Source: Marinobacter sp. ANT_B65
GTDB taxonomy: Bacteria; Pseudomonadota; Gammaproteobacteria; Pseudomonadales; Oleiphilaceae
Assembly (NCBI RefSeq): GCF_002407605.1
Contig: NZ_NXGV01000001.1
Coordinates: 742,895 to 806,894, forward strand
Length of the DNA stretch: 64,000 nt
Reading direction: 5' to 3'
Below, in pieces: positions 9,037 to 17,451 of the stretch; positions within the stretch are counted from its first letter, which is position 1, and every line of letters begins with the position of its first letter. Both the position numbers and the translations under genes were made by a program. The notes beneath the pieces are model-generated. The model worked only from the letters and a program-made list of their open reading frames with translations, did not search any database and was not told the DNA's origin.

Positions 9037-10017
9037 ATGAAAGCGATCCTCTGTAAAGAATATGGCACTGCGGAAACACTCGTCATAGAGAACGTGCCCA
9101 GCCCGGAGGCCAAAGAATATGGCGTTAAAGTCCGGGTAAAAGCAGCGGGTCTGAACTTTCCTGACACACTGATTATTGAAGGCAAGTATCAGCTCAAGCC
9201 GCCCATGCCCTTTTCGCCAGGTGGCGAAATGGCCGGTGAAGTCATTGCAGTGGGTGACAAGGTTACACGTTTCAAGGTCGGTGACCGGGTTGCGGGTCTT
9301 ACGGGCTATGGTTCATTTGCCGAGGAAGTGATTGTCCCGGAACAAAACCTGCTGCCAGTGCCTGACGGCATGAGTGATGAGAAGGCGGCGGCGTTCACGA
9401 TGGTATATGGCACCTCCTATCATGCCCTCAAACAGCGGGCTAACATCAAACCTGGAGAGAGTCTTCTGGTTCTGGGAGCCAGCGGTGGCGTAGGGCTGGC
9501 AACGGTCGAGTTGGGTAAGGCTATGGGCGCTCGCGTTATAGCCGCAGCCAGCTCTGCTGAGAAACTGGCTGTGGCCAAAGCAGCCGGTGCAGATGAGCTG
9601 ATCAATTACTCCGAGGAACCTTTGAAGGATGCGGTAAAGCGTCTGACAGATAATAAGGGTGTGGATGTAATTTATGATCCTGTGGGTGGTGATTTTACAG
9701 AGCAGGCATTGCGGGCTATGGCCTGGAATGGCCGCCATCTGATCGTTGGCTTTGCTGCAGGTGATATTCCCAAGATTCCGGCAAACCTCACGTTGCTGAA
9801 AGGCTGCGCTGTTGTTGGTGTGTTCTGGGGTAGCTTTACCCGGAAAGAACCCGAAGCAAGTGCCCAGAATATGATGGAACTGATGAAGCTCTATAGCGAG
9901 GGTAAAATTGACCCGGTAATCAGTGAGGTTTTTGAGTTTGAGGATTACGCAAAAGCCCTCGGCGCTCTGACTGAACGCCGTGCTACAGGCAAGGTGGTGC
10001 TTAAAGTCGGGTCCTGA
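9037..10017 (+). CDS. NADPH:quinone oxidoreductase-like zinc-free medium-chain reductase
   Basis: A 326-residue member of the quinone oxidoreductase (QOR/zeta-crystallin) branch of the MDR superfamily. It has the GroES-like N-domain with AAGLNFPDTLIIEGKYQ (the usual zinc cysteine absent), the GGEMAGEV turn, and the NADPH-binding motif GASGGVGLATVELGKAMGA in the middle. Such enzymes reduce quinones or enones, or act as enoyl reductases, in the cytoplasm. A strong ribosome-binding site AAAAGGAG lies 6-7 nt before the ATG. It is convergent with atuH; a link with terpene catabolism is possible but not shown. Confidence 0.9.
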   Translation: MKAILCKEYGTAETLVIENVPSPEAKEYGVKVRVKAAGLNFPDTLIIEGKYQLKPPMPFSPGGEMAGEVIAVGDKVTRFKVGDRVAGLTGYGSFAEEVIVPEQNLLPVPDGMSDEKAAAFTMVYGTSYHALKQRANIKPGESLLVLGASGGVGLATVELGKAMGARVIAAASSAEKLAVAKAAGADELINYSEEPLKDAVKRLTDNKGVDVIYDPVGGDFTEQALRAMAWNGRHLIVGFAAGDIPKIPANLTLLKGCAVVGVFWGSFTRKEPEASAQNMMELMKLYSEGKIDPVISEVFEFEDYAKALGALTERRATGKVVLKVGS

Positions 10018-10024
10018 GTTGATG

Positions 10025-11848
10025 CTAAAAACGAACCGATCCTGAATCAATATCCGAAACCAGCTGCGGGGTAAGTTGTACATACCCCGCAGTTTCAGGT
10101 AGCCAGGCAAACACTTCCTCGCCGGGGCGATCAAGGCAGTAGCCGGCTTTCTGGATATCTACCTTACGGTATTTGAATGTCCCCGTTTTCTCGATGGAGT
10201 GAGTAATTCTCACAAACACCGGAACCGCATAGGCTGGAAGGTTGTCGCGTAAGAACATCTGCAGCTTGTTGATATCGAAAGCACTGCCTTTAGGGACCAG
10301 TGTAACCATGCCTGCTTTGCCGTTGGTGTCCGGAATCTCTACGCCGTAGACGATGGCCTCTTCCACCATTCCTGAACCGTCGATGATATTCTCCACTTCG
10401 GTGGTTGAAACGTTCTCACCTTTCCAGCGGAAAGTGTCTCCCATCCGATCCACAAACTGCAGGTGACGGCATCCTATGTCTTTCAGGACATCACCTGTGT
10501 TGAACCAGGCGTCTCCTTTTTTGAATGCGTTGCGCAGGATGGATTTCTCCGTAGCCTCTTTCTGTGTGTAGCCCTCAAAAGACCACTTTTCCGTGATTTC
10601 TCCGATGAGCAGGCCCGGATCGCCCTTTGCCACTTCCTGCATGAAGCCTTTTTCATCACGGATCGGGTCGCGGGTGCCGTCGTGAAATTTCACCAGCTTG
10701 TAGGGGGCGGTAGACAAGCCGACGGTATTGTCCTGATTGAAGAAGTTGCTGAAACCGATATTGCCTTCGCTGGAGGCATAGAGCTCCGCAATGGTTTCAA
10801 TGCCGAACCGATCTTTGAATTCTTTCCAGATAGATGGCCTCAAACCATTTCCAAGCATTTTTGTCAGGCGGTGGTTGCGATCCTGATCGCCTGGCGGCTG
10901 GTTCAGCAGATAGCGGCAGAGTTCGCCTATATAGCCAAAGACAGTTGCATCGTAGCGGCGCACGTCGTCCCAGAAGGCGCTCGCAGAGAATTTCCGGCGC
11001 AGGGCAAAGGCCGAGCCTCCAGCCAGTACTGCTCCCCAACAAACCACAAGGCCTGTGCCGTGATAAAGGGGCAGTGTGCAGTAGAAAACGTCTTCCGGTT
11101 TCATGGATAAAGACATGAGGCCAAAGCCTCCGTAGGCCTTCAGGAACTTGTTGTGTGAGCCAGGAGCAGCTTTTGGAAGCCCGGTTGTCCCGGAGGTGAA
11201 CAGGTAGATTGCCGTATCTCCTGTTCTTGGTGGGTCAATCAGATTCAGGTTGTCGCTGTTAAATGTGCTGACCTGCCGGGCCATATTGGTGTAGCCCGGG
11301 GGCGCATCTCCGAAGGCATTGAGGGTATTGGTGTCGGCGAGGAACAGGAAAGGTGACGGATGGTCGAGCTGCAGGCTTTCTTTTATGTCATCAAACGCAG
11401 ACACCAGTTCCTCACCGATCACGACCAGTTTTGGTTTGACCAGACTGGCGCTATGTTCCAATACCTTGCCTTTCTGGGATGTATTCAGCATGGCGCAGGC
11501 AACGCCTATCTTGGCTGCACCCGCAACCACCGCCAGAACTTCCGGGCGATTTTCCAGGAACACGGCGATGGAATCGCCTTTTTTCAGGCCCAGAGCCTGA
11601 AAACAGCCTGCAATACGGTTGCTCCAGGCGTTGAAGTCACCCCAGGTAATGCTGCGATCTTCAAAAAGAATCGCAGGTCTGTTTCCATATTTTTCAGCGT
11701 TTTTTTCGATCAGGGTTCCGAGGGTAAGGATTTTGCGTGCACCCTTGACTGAATAGTAGTAATAGCCCCTGGCGATAGCGGGGAACCGTTTGAGTATCCC
11801 CGGCAGGCTGCGTGCGATATCCATTGCGGTAACAGTGGGCTGACTCAT
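10025..11848 (-). CDS. atuH: Acyl-CoA synthetase of the atu cluster (very-long-chain/FATP type)
   Basis: A 607-residue adenylate-forming enzyme expected to activate citronellic/geranic acid or other acids to CoA thioesters. The AMP-binding P-loop TSGTTGLPKAAPGSH and the later motifs YGSSEGN-like (ELYASSEGNIGF), FNTGD and DRMGDTFRWKGENVSTTEVE are characteristic of the very-long-chain acyl-CoA synthetase/FATP group. It is last in a minus-strand run whose order matches atuA-H of Pseudomonas aeruginosa, where atuH is also a very-long-chain synthetase-like gene. Symbol assigned by homology and synteny; the true substrate is inferred. Confidence 0.88.
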   Translation of the reverse strand: MSQPTVTAMDIARSLPGILKRFPAIARGYYYYSVKGARKILTLGTLIEKNAEKYGNRPAILFEDRSITWGDFNAWSNRIAGCFQALGLKKGDSIAVFLENRPEVLAVVAGAAKIGVACAMLNTSQKGKVLEHSASLVKPKLVVIGEELVSAFDDIKESLQLDHPSPFLFLADTNTLNAFGDAPPGYTNMARQVSTFNSDNLNLIDPPRTGDTAIYLFTSGTTGLPKAAPGSHNKFLKAYGGFGLMSLSMKPEDVFYCTLPLYHGTGLVVCWGAVLAGGSAFALRRKFSASAFWDDVRRYDATVFGYIGELCRYLLNQPPGDQDRNHRLTKMLGNGLRPSIWKEFKDRFGIETIAELYASSEGNIGFSNFFNQDNTVGLSTAPYKLVKFHDGTRDPIRDEKGFMQEVAKGDPGLLIGEITEKWSFEGYTQKEATEKSILRNAFKKGDAWFNTGDVLKDIGCRHLQFVDRMGDTFRWKGENVSTTEVENIIDGSGMVEEAIVYGVEIPDTNGKAGMVTLVPKGSAFDINKLQMFLRDNLPAYAVPVFVRITHSIEKTGTFKYRKVDIQKAGYCLDRPGEEVFAWLPETAGYVQLTPQLVSDIDSGSVRF

Positions 11849-11904
11849 AATCTTTCCTTGTTTTTATAGTTGATTCAGAGCCCCGGAATAACCTCGCTTT
11901 GAGG

Positions 11905-12732
11905 CTAGTCCAGGTAGAGGTCAGGCAGCAGAGCTGCGTCGCCGGCTTTGTATCTGTAACTTTCAAAGTCGGTTACCCCGTCCTGACGAAGCAGATCTTC
12001 GTCTATCAGGTTCTGGCCGGTCATTTCTTCCACGGACCGGTTCAGGATGCTTACCGTCGCATCAGCCATGATGTCGGGCGAGCGGCCCTTAGCCATCAGT
12101 TGCTCACCGCCTGCTTCATGCAGTATTGCAGCAGTGGATATCAGGGTTTTCGGCCACAAGGTGTTAACTGCTATGCCGTAACGACGGAACTCCTGAGCCA
12201 TACCGATACTGATCATGGTCATGGCGTATTTTGTGGACGTGTAGGGGCCAAAGTGTGCAAACCATTTAGGATCAAGATTCAGTGGTGGAGACATGCTGAG
12301 GATGTGGCCCCGGCCTGATTTTTTCAGCCAGGGCAGGGCAGCCTGACTGCAGGCGAGCACTGCCCGTGCATTCACCTGGTGCAGCAGATCGAAACGGCTG
12401 ACCTTTAGCTTTTCCACTCCGCTCAGGCGTATGGCCCCGGCGTTATTGATAAGCGCGTCAATACCACCAAAATGTGCGGCCGCCTCGTCGATGCGTTGTT
12501 TAATCCGGGCTTCATCCCGCACATCCAGTACCAGTGGCAATGCTTGGCCGCCCGCTTCGCGAACTTCCTCTGCTACGGTGTGAATGGTTCCTGGCAGTTT
12601 TGGATGGGGTGTGTCCGATTTTGCAGCAATGACAACATTTGCTCCCTGGCGGGCGCAGGCCAGAGCAATTGCACGGCCGATACCCCGGCTGGCGCCAGTA
12701 ATGAATACGGTTTGCCTGTTCAGGGGGTTCAT
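11905..12732 (-). CDS. atuG: Short-chain dehydrogenase/reductase of the atu cluster
   Basis: A 275-residue SDR with the NAD(P) motif TGASRGIGRAIA at the N-terminus, NNAG, and an intact catalytic YTSTK (YxxxK). The opening and the stretch SMSPPLNLDPKWF resemble hydroxysteroid-dehydrogenase-like protein 2 (HSDL2) relatives. In the Atu pathway of Pseudomonas it is a candidate for oxidation of terpene alcohol/aldehyde or a hydroxyacyl-CoA. Its ATG overlaps the end of atuF by 4 bp, so the two are translationally coupled. Unlike AtuB, its active site is complete. Confidence 0.9.
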   Translation of the reverse strand: MNPLNRQTVFITGASRGIGRAIALACARQGANVVIAAKSDTPHPKLPGTIHTVAEEVREAGGQALPLVLDVRDEARIKQRIDEAAAHFGGIDALINNAGAIRLSGVEKLKVSRFDLLHQVNARAVLACSQAALPWLKKSGRGHILSMSPPLNLDPKWFAHFGPYTSTKYAMTMISIGMAQEFRRYGIAVNTLWPKTLISTAAILHEAGGEQLMAKGRSPDIMADATVSILNRSVEEMTGQNLIDEDLLRQDGVTDFESYRYKAGDAALLPDLYLD

Positions 12733-14699
12733 TTATTGCTCTCCTGTCCGGATACTTCGCCGTTGGTGATTTCCACCAGTAATTGGTCACGTTTCACCTG
12801 GTCTCCTTTTCGGGTCAGAACCCGGGTAACCACGCCCCCACAGTCGGCTTTTACTGGATGTTCCATTTTCATGGCTTCCAGAATCACGAGGATTTCACCC
12901 TGGCTAACTGTCTGGCCAGGCTCGATCAGCACATCGATAATGGAGCCGTCCATCGAGGCCTGGATATGTCCGCTGCCAGTTCCATTGGCAACTGCGGCGG
13001 GTTGATGCGTAAGGTCTTTGACTTGCCAGGATTCTCCGAACGCCTGTAAATACAGGGAGTCCCCTTTGCGGTGATATTGGCAGCGCTGACGTACGCCGTT
13101 GTCGACAGTGCATAAGGTGCCGTTGTGAATACTGGTGATTGCGAGCTCATGATGTTCGTCGCCCAGCTTGCATGAAAGCCTATTGCCCATACGCCTTACC
13201 AATAACTCGACGATTTCATTCCCGGTGTCGAGCTTCATGGGCGTGGTGGTGGCTGGTGCGTTGCTCCAGGATTCCTCGCCGCTAGTGCCGTGGATCAGTA
13301 TGCAGGCTGCGAGGGCCAATTGGCGGATCTCTGGTTTTGTTGGCTGCAACGACGGGTCCTGGTTGAATGTCGTCTGCAGGAAGGCTGTGGTTGCTTCACC
13401 AGCACCAAAGCTGTTGTCTGCAATAATACGGCTGAGGAAGTACCTGTTGGTGGTTACACCAAAGACGGTGGTGTCTTCCAGTGCCCTGATCAGGCGCCGG
13501 CGGGCCTGATCCCGGGTTTCCCCCCAGGCGATCACCTTTGCAAGCATGGGATCGTAGTGAGGCGTAACCGTATCGCCAGAGCGGATGCCTGTATCAAAGC
13601 GCAGACCTTCGCCTTCAGCAGGTTCAAATACGTGCACCGGGCCGGTTTGCGGAGTGAAGCCGCTGGAGGGATCTTCGGCGTAAAGCCGGACTTCGATGGC
13701 GTGGCCATTCAGCTCAATGTCGCTCTGGGCCAGAGGCAGTATCAGGCCTTCAGCAACGCTCAGTTGCCAGGCGACCAGATCCTGCCCGGTAATCAGTTCG
13801 GTTACCGGGTGCTCTACCTGCAGGCGTGTGTTCATTTCGAGGAAGTAGAAGTTACGTTCTTTGTCGACGAGGAATTCGACGGTGCCAGCACCTTCGTAGT
13901 TGCAGGCGAGGGCAGCTTTAACGGCAGCTTTGCCCATGGCAGCCCGGAGCTCGGGGGTCACGAAAGGGGAAGGAGCTTCTTCCACGACTTTCTGGTGGCG
14001 GCGCTGCACTGAGCAGTCTCTTTCGCCGAGGTACACGGCGTTGCCGTGGCTATCAGCAAAGACCTGTATTTCCACGTGGCGAGGTTCGATAACGGCTTTT
14101 TCGAGGATCAGTTCGTCGTCGCCGAAGGCTTGTCTGGACTCGGATCTGGCGCGTTTGATGTTACCGGCCAGTTCTGATTCTTTCTCGACCAGACGCATGC
14201 CTCGGCCACCGCCGCCGGCGGAGGCTTTGATCATCAGAGGGTAGCCAATGTCTGCTGCAGCGGAGATGAGTTCATCATCACTGGCGTTGTCGCCTTCATA
14301 TCCGGGAACGACGGGGACTCCGGCTTTGTGCATGGCGATCTTTGAACGGCGCTTGCTGCCCATGAGCTCAATGGCGCTGGCTGGCGGCCCTACGAATACG
14401 ATGCCGGCTTCTTTGCAGGCATTTGAGAAACTAGCGTTTTCGGAGAGGAAGCCGTAGCCGGGGTGGATGCAGTCTGCGCCGGTTTTACGGGCGGCATCGA
14501 GTATGGCGTCGGCGTTCAGGTAGGAAGCGGCTACTTGTGCCGGGCCTATGCAAACAGCTTCATCTGCCAGCTCTGTGTGCATGGCGTTGGCGTCAGCCTC
14601 GGAGTATACGGCGACTGTGCGGTATCCGAGGGCTTTGGCGGTACGAATAACGCGGACTGCGATTTCTCCGCGGTTCGCTATTAGTAACTTTTTTAGCAT
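12729..14699 (-). CDS. atuF: Geranyl-CoA carboxylase, biotin carboxylase/carrier (alpha) subunit
   Basis: A 656-residue biotin-dependent carboxylase subunit. The N-terminal biotin carboxylase domain begins KKLLIANRGEIAVRVIRTA and carries the ATP-grasp glycine loop KASAGGGGRGMRLV and LEMNTRLQVEHPVTE. The C-terminal carrier domain has the biotinylation motif EAMKMEHP about 30 residues from the end. With AtuC it carboxylates cis-geranyl-CoA to isohexenyl-glutaconyl-CoA. A paralogous LiuD (methylcrotonyl-CoA carboxylase) is similar in sequence, but the eight-gene context identifies this copy as AtuF. Its product is followed directly by atuG (4-bp overlap). A palindromic element lies just upstream of its start, in the atuE-atuF gap. 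Confidence 0.93.
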   Translation of the reverse strand: MLKKLLIANRGEIAVRVIRTAKALGYRTVAVYSEADANAMHTELADEAVCIGPAQVAASYLNADAILDAARKTGADCIHPGYGFLSENASFSNACKEAGIVFVGPPASAIELMGSKRRSKIAMHKAGVPVVPGYEGDNASDDELISAAADIGYPLMIKASAGGGGRGMRLVEKESELAGNIKRARSESRQAFGDDELILEKAVIEPRHVEIQVFADSHGNAVYLGERDCSVQRRHQKVVEEAPSPFVTPELRAAMGKAAVKAALACNYEGAGTVEFLVDKERNFYFLEMNTRLQVEHPVTELITGQDLVAWQLSVAEGLILPLAQSDIELNGHAIEVRLYAEDPSSGFTPQTGPVHVFEPAEGEGLRFDTGIRSGDTVTPHYDPMLAKVIAWGETRDQARRRLIRALEDTTVFGVTTNRYFLSRIIADNSFGAGEATTAFLQTTFNQDPSLQPTKPEIRQLALAACILIHGTSGEESWSNAPATTTPMKLDTGNEIVELLVRRMGNRLSCKLGDEHHELAITSIHNGTLCTVDNGVRQRCQYHRKGDSLYLQAFGESWQVKDLTHQPAAVANGTGSGHIQASMDGSIIDVLIEPGQTVSQGEILVILEAMKMEHPVKADCGGVVTRVLTRKGDQVKRDQLLVEITNGEVSGQESNK

Positions 14700-14728
14700 T
14701 GTGCTGGTCTCTTGTTCTGTGTGAGGCC

Positions 14729-14846
14729 GCGAGTGAGGAGGGACAGACGTCTCCAGAAAACCGCTACGAGCACATCCATGTGCGCTTGTTTCCGGTCATC
14801 CTTGGCCTCCAACATTTTCTGGAGACGTCTGTCCCTCCCCACTCGC
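14729..14846. repeat. Long intergenic inverted repeat with two-hairpin core (copy 1, atuE-atuF gap)
   Basis: The outer arms 14729-14760 and 14815-14846 are complementary over 32 bp except one mismatch. They enclose a 54-nt core with two small palindromes, 14770-14783 (GCACATCCATGTGC) and 14794-14807 (GGTCATCCTTGGCC). On the minus strand, the sense strand of the atu mRNA, both apical loops display GGA, with the two GGA 24 nt apart. The core is nearly identical to copies 3 and 4 while the arms differ completely. It fills almost the whole 154-bp gap. Confidence 0.95.
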
Positions 14847-14853
14847 TCCACAA

Positions 14854-15675
14854 TCAATTGTTCTCATCTGCCCAGGCTGGCGGACGCTTCTGCATGAATG
14901 CCATGGTGCCTTCAGCTCCTTCGCTGCCTCGAACGGCGGCTGTGAACATTTCGGCTGCGCTGTCGAGTAACCCGCCCATGGATTCGTGTCCGACCCGGTG
15001 GAGCAGGGCTTTGGTTTTTGCCGTGGCATTTGGCGCGCAGTGGCGGATGCGTTCCAGTGCATGTGCCAGCATGTCGTTCAACTCTGTATCGGATGCTGCT
15101 GCTTGGTGAACGATGCCCAGCGCACAGGCTTCTTCCGCTCCAATTCTTAACCCGAGCAACGCTAGTCGTCGGGCCTGGGTCAGGCCTATGCGTTCAACTA
15201 CAAACGGAGCGATCTGGGCCGGGATGATGCCTAAGGAGGTTTCTGGCATGGCGAATCTGGCAGTGGGGCCCGCAATAGCGACATCGGATACACAGGCCAG
15301 GCCAAATCCGCCGCCCATTACTGCACCTTCGGTGACGGCGATGACGACCTTGGAGGATTCGTTCACTTGCTGAATCATCGCCCCAAAGGCGCGATTCAGA
15401 ACGTAGAAGGGGTCAGCTTCGCCTTCGCCGGTTTTCTGGTTGCGCGCGCCAGCCATGTCTTTGATGTCACCGCCTGCACAGAAGTGGCCGCCAGAGCCCC
15501 GGATTACCACGGCGCGTATGCTGGTATCAGATTCCACTTCGGTAAAGATCCTGGATAACTCCGCCACCATTTGCAGACTCATCGCGTTCCGGGTGTCTGG
15601 CCGGTTGATGGTGATGTGCAGGGCTGACCCCTGTTTTTCCAGTACCAGTGTTTTGCAGTGAGGCAAGGTTTCCAT
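14854..15675 (-). CDS. atuE: Isohexenyl-glutaconyl-CoA hydratase (crotonase family)
   Basis: A 273-residue enoyl-CoA hydratase/isomerase. The crotonase signature is present: INRPDTRNAMS near residues 20-30, the oxyanion-hole stretch GHFCAGGDIKDM and AVMGGGFGLA, and TSLGIIPAQ. In the Atu pathway it hydrates isohexenyl-glutaconyl-CoA to the 3-hydroxy product. Its place between atuF and atuD, in the same order as in P. aeruginosa, supports this over the leucine-pathway paralogue LiuC. Palindromic elements flank it on both sides. Confidence 0.9.
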   Translation of the reverse strand: METLPHCKTLVLEKQGSALHITINRPDTRNAMSLQMVAELSRIFTEVESDTSIRAVVIRGSGGHFCAGGDIKDMAGARNQKTGEGEADPFYVLNRAFGAMIQQVNESSKVVIAVTEGAVMGGGFGLACVSDVAIAGPTARFAMPETSLGIIPAQIAPFVVERIGLTQARRLALLGLRIGAEEACALGIVHQAAASDTELNDMLAHALERIRHCAPNATAKTKALLHRVGHESMGGLLDSAAEMFTAAVRGSEGAEGTMAFMQKRPPAWADENN

Positions 15676-15702
15676 CGATAGACTCCACGAACATTATTTG
15701 GG

Positions 15703-15815
15703 GCCGGTAGTGCGATTGAACTCTTCAGAACCGTTGAGGGCCAGGGATCGCCCGATCGAGCCCTACAAGGACGTACTCGCGGGCGTGTCCTGAAGAGTTC
15801 AATCGCATTACCGGC
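15703..15815. repeat. Long intergenic inverted repeat with divergent core (copy 2, atuD-atuE gap)
   Basis: Arms 15703-15728 and 15790-15815 pair over 26 bp with one G-T wobble. The 61-nt core holds two hairpins, 15738-15753 (GGGC stem) and 15757-15779 (CGAG stem with inner TAC/GTA), each with GGA in the loop on the plus strand, again 24 nt apart (745-747 and 769-771). Its core is alignable with the others (GTTG..GGCCA.GGA..GCC....AGC...ACA.GGA.GT.CTCG), so it is a divergent subfamily of the same element. Confidence 0.92.
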
Positions 15816-15834
15816 TTGGCATCTAAGTTCAGCT

Positions 15835-16989
15835 TTAGCGCTTGCTTGGCAAGGTTCCCATCATTTTGCAGATGATCCCCAGCATGATTTCGTCGGCACC
15901 GCCGCCGATGGATACCAGGCGAACATCGCGGAATGCACGGGATGCGGGGTTGTCCCACATGAAGCCGTTGCCTCCCCAGTACTGCAGGCAGCTATCAGTA
16001 ACCTCACGGCCCAGACGCCCCGCCTTCAGCTTGGCCATTGAAGCGAGCTTGGTGACTTCCTTGCCTTCGATGTGCAGTTCGCAGGCCTGATAGGTGAGGG
16101 CGCGCAGAGCCTCTACTTCAGTCTGCAGTTCGGCCAGACGGAAGTGGATCACCTGATTATCAATCAGTGGCGTACCGAAGGTTTTCCGCTCCCGGCAGTA
16201 TTCGATCGTCTGGTTGATGCAGTTTTCCAGCGCTTTGATAACATTTGCGGCGCCCCATAACCGTTCTTCCTGGAACTGCAGCATCTGCATCATGAAACCC
16301 ATGCCCTCAGCGCCAATGCGATTGCGCTGAGGAACCCGAACGTCGTCGAAGAAAATCTGGGCGGTTTCGGAGGAGCGCATGCCGAGCTTGTTCAGGTGCG
16401 GGCTCATGGTTATGCCCGGGGAGTTCATGGGAACCACGATCAATGATTTGTTTTTATGTGGCTTGTCGTCACTGGTGTTGGCCAGCAGGCAGATAAAATC
16501 GGCCTTTGGGCTGTTGGTGATCCACATTTTTGAGCCGTTGATAACATAGTCATCGCCGTCTTTCTTTGCGGTGGTTTTCAAGCCTGCCACGTCGGAACCT
16601 GCGCCGACTTCACTCACGCCAATGCAACCCACCATGTCACCGGCGATGGCCGGAGCCAGGAAGGTACGCTTGAGTTCGTCTGAGCCGAAGCGGGATATGG
16701 CCGGGGTACACATATCGGTTTGTACACCAATCGCCAGAGGTACGCCGCCGCAGTTGGCCATGCCCAGTTCTTCAGCTGCTACAAGGTTGTAGCTGTAGTC
16801 CAGCCCCATACCGCCGTACTCTTCCGGCTTCTGAATTCCCAGCAGGCCGAGGTCACCCATTTTTTTGAATATGTCATGAATAGGGAATTCACCGGCCTCT
16901 TCCCATTCGTCGCAATATGGGTTGATTTCTTTCTGCACGAAATCGCGAACGGTGTTTCTCAGGGCTTCGTGTTCGGCTGTGAATTTCAC
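15835..16989 (-). CDS. atuD: Citronellyl-CoA dehydrogenase (acyl-CoA dehydrogenase)
   Basis: A 384-residue FAD-dependent acyl-CoA dehydrogenase that should oxidise citronellyl-CoA to geranyl-CoA and pass electrons to ETF. Family signatures are IGVSEVGAGSDVAGL (middle domain), KMWITNSPKADF, and the C-terminal QYWGGNGFMWDNPASRAFRD with DEIMLGII. Length and domain order are normal. It lies in the atuA-H order between atuC and atuE. The unusually long gaps on either side (463 bp to atuC, 159 bp to atuE) hold palindromic elements, not genes. Confidence 0.93.
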   Translation of the reverse strand: MKFTAEHEALRNTVRDFVQKEINPYCDEWEEAGEFPIHDIFKKMGDLGLLGIQKPEEYGGMGLDYSYNLVAAEELGMANCGGVPLAIGVQTDMCTPAISRFGSDELKRTFLAPAIAGDMVGCIGVSEVGAGSDVAGLKTTAKKDGDDYVINGSKMWITNSPKADFICLLANTSDDKPHKNKSLIVVPMNSPGITMSPHLNKLGMRSSETAQIFFDDVRVPQRNRIGAEGMGFMMQMLQFQEERLWGAANVIKALENCINQTIEYCRERKTFGTPLIDNQVIHFRLAELQTEVEALRALTYQACELHIEGKEVTKLASMAKLKAGRLGREVTDSCLQYWGGNGFMWDNPASRAFRDVRLVSIGGGADEIMLGIICKMMGTLPSKR

Positions 16990-17052
16990 TTTTCTTGTAC
17001 TCCTCAGGTCGTTCGTGCCTGGTTGGTCTGGTGCACGTTTTTTAGCTTGGGT

Positions 17053-17164
17053 GGCAGGTGTGTGGGGCCAGTTTCAGAAAACCGCTACGAGCACTTCCAT
17101 GTGCGCTTGTTTCGGGCCATCCATGGCCCTCTACATTTTCTGAAACTGGCCCCACACACCTGCC
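17053..17164. repeat. Long intergenic inverted repeat with two-hairpin core (copy 3, atuC-atuD gap)
   Basis: Arms 17053-17081 and 17136-17164 are a perfect 29-bp inverted repeat. The 54-nt core has palindromes at 17091-17104 (GCACTTCCATGTGC) and 17114-17129 (GGGCCATCCATGGCCC). The loops read GGA on the minus (atu mRNA) strand, 24 nt apart. The core orientation is the same as copy 1 and opposite to copy 4, which lies only 128 bp away in the same gap. Confidence 0.95.
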
Positions 17165-17292
17165 CATGCCTGCAAATATGTTGCTACTTGCTGAATTTTT
17201 CTTTTTTGCAATGAGCCAGCTTTCTCCTAACTAACCTGTGCCTTTTGCCTGTGTCTGAAAGAGTGTTGCATGGTGGCTTTCCGAGTTGTGCT

Positions 17293-17402
17293 GAACCGTT
17301 TGGGGGGAGCTGTCCAAAAATGTTGGAGGCCATGGACGGCCGGAAACAAGCGCACATGGAAGTGCTCGTAGCGGTTTTTGGACAGCTCCCCCCAAATGGT
17401 TC
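17293..17402. repeat. Long intergenic inverted repeat with two-hairpin core (copy 4, atuC-atuD gap)
   Basis: Arms 17293-17320 and 17375-17402 pair over 28 bp with one G-T wobble. The 54-nt core carries GGCCATGGACGGCC (17328-17341) and GCACATGGAAGTGC (17352-17365), with the GGA triplets 24 nt apart on the plus strand. It is inverted relative to copies 1 and 3. With copy 3 it fills about half of the 463-bp atuC-atuD gap; no gene is seen in the rest of that gap. Confidence 0.95.
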
Positions 17403-17451
17403 CGCCTCCCAAACTTGGCAGCCATGAAACACAACTCTCCAGAAGCCTGAA

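Noticed and set aside
9313..10134. 273-codon minus-strand frame over the quinone oxidoreductase
   Set aside because: Antisense to a well-supported gene and without recognisable motifs.
14699..15109. Plus-strand frames through palindrome copy 1 encoding ENRYEHIHVRLF-like peptides
   Set aside because: The similar peptides at 16720-17214 and 17184-17471 are translations of the repeated core, not a protein family.
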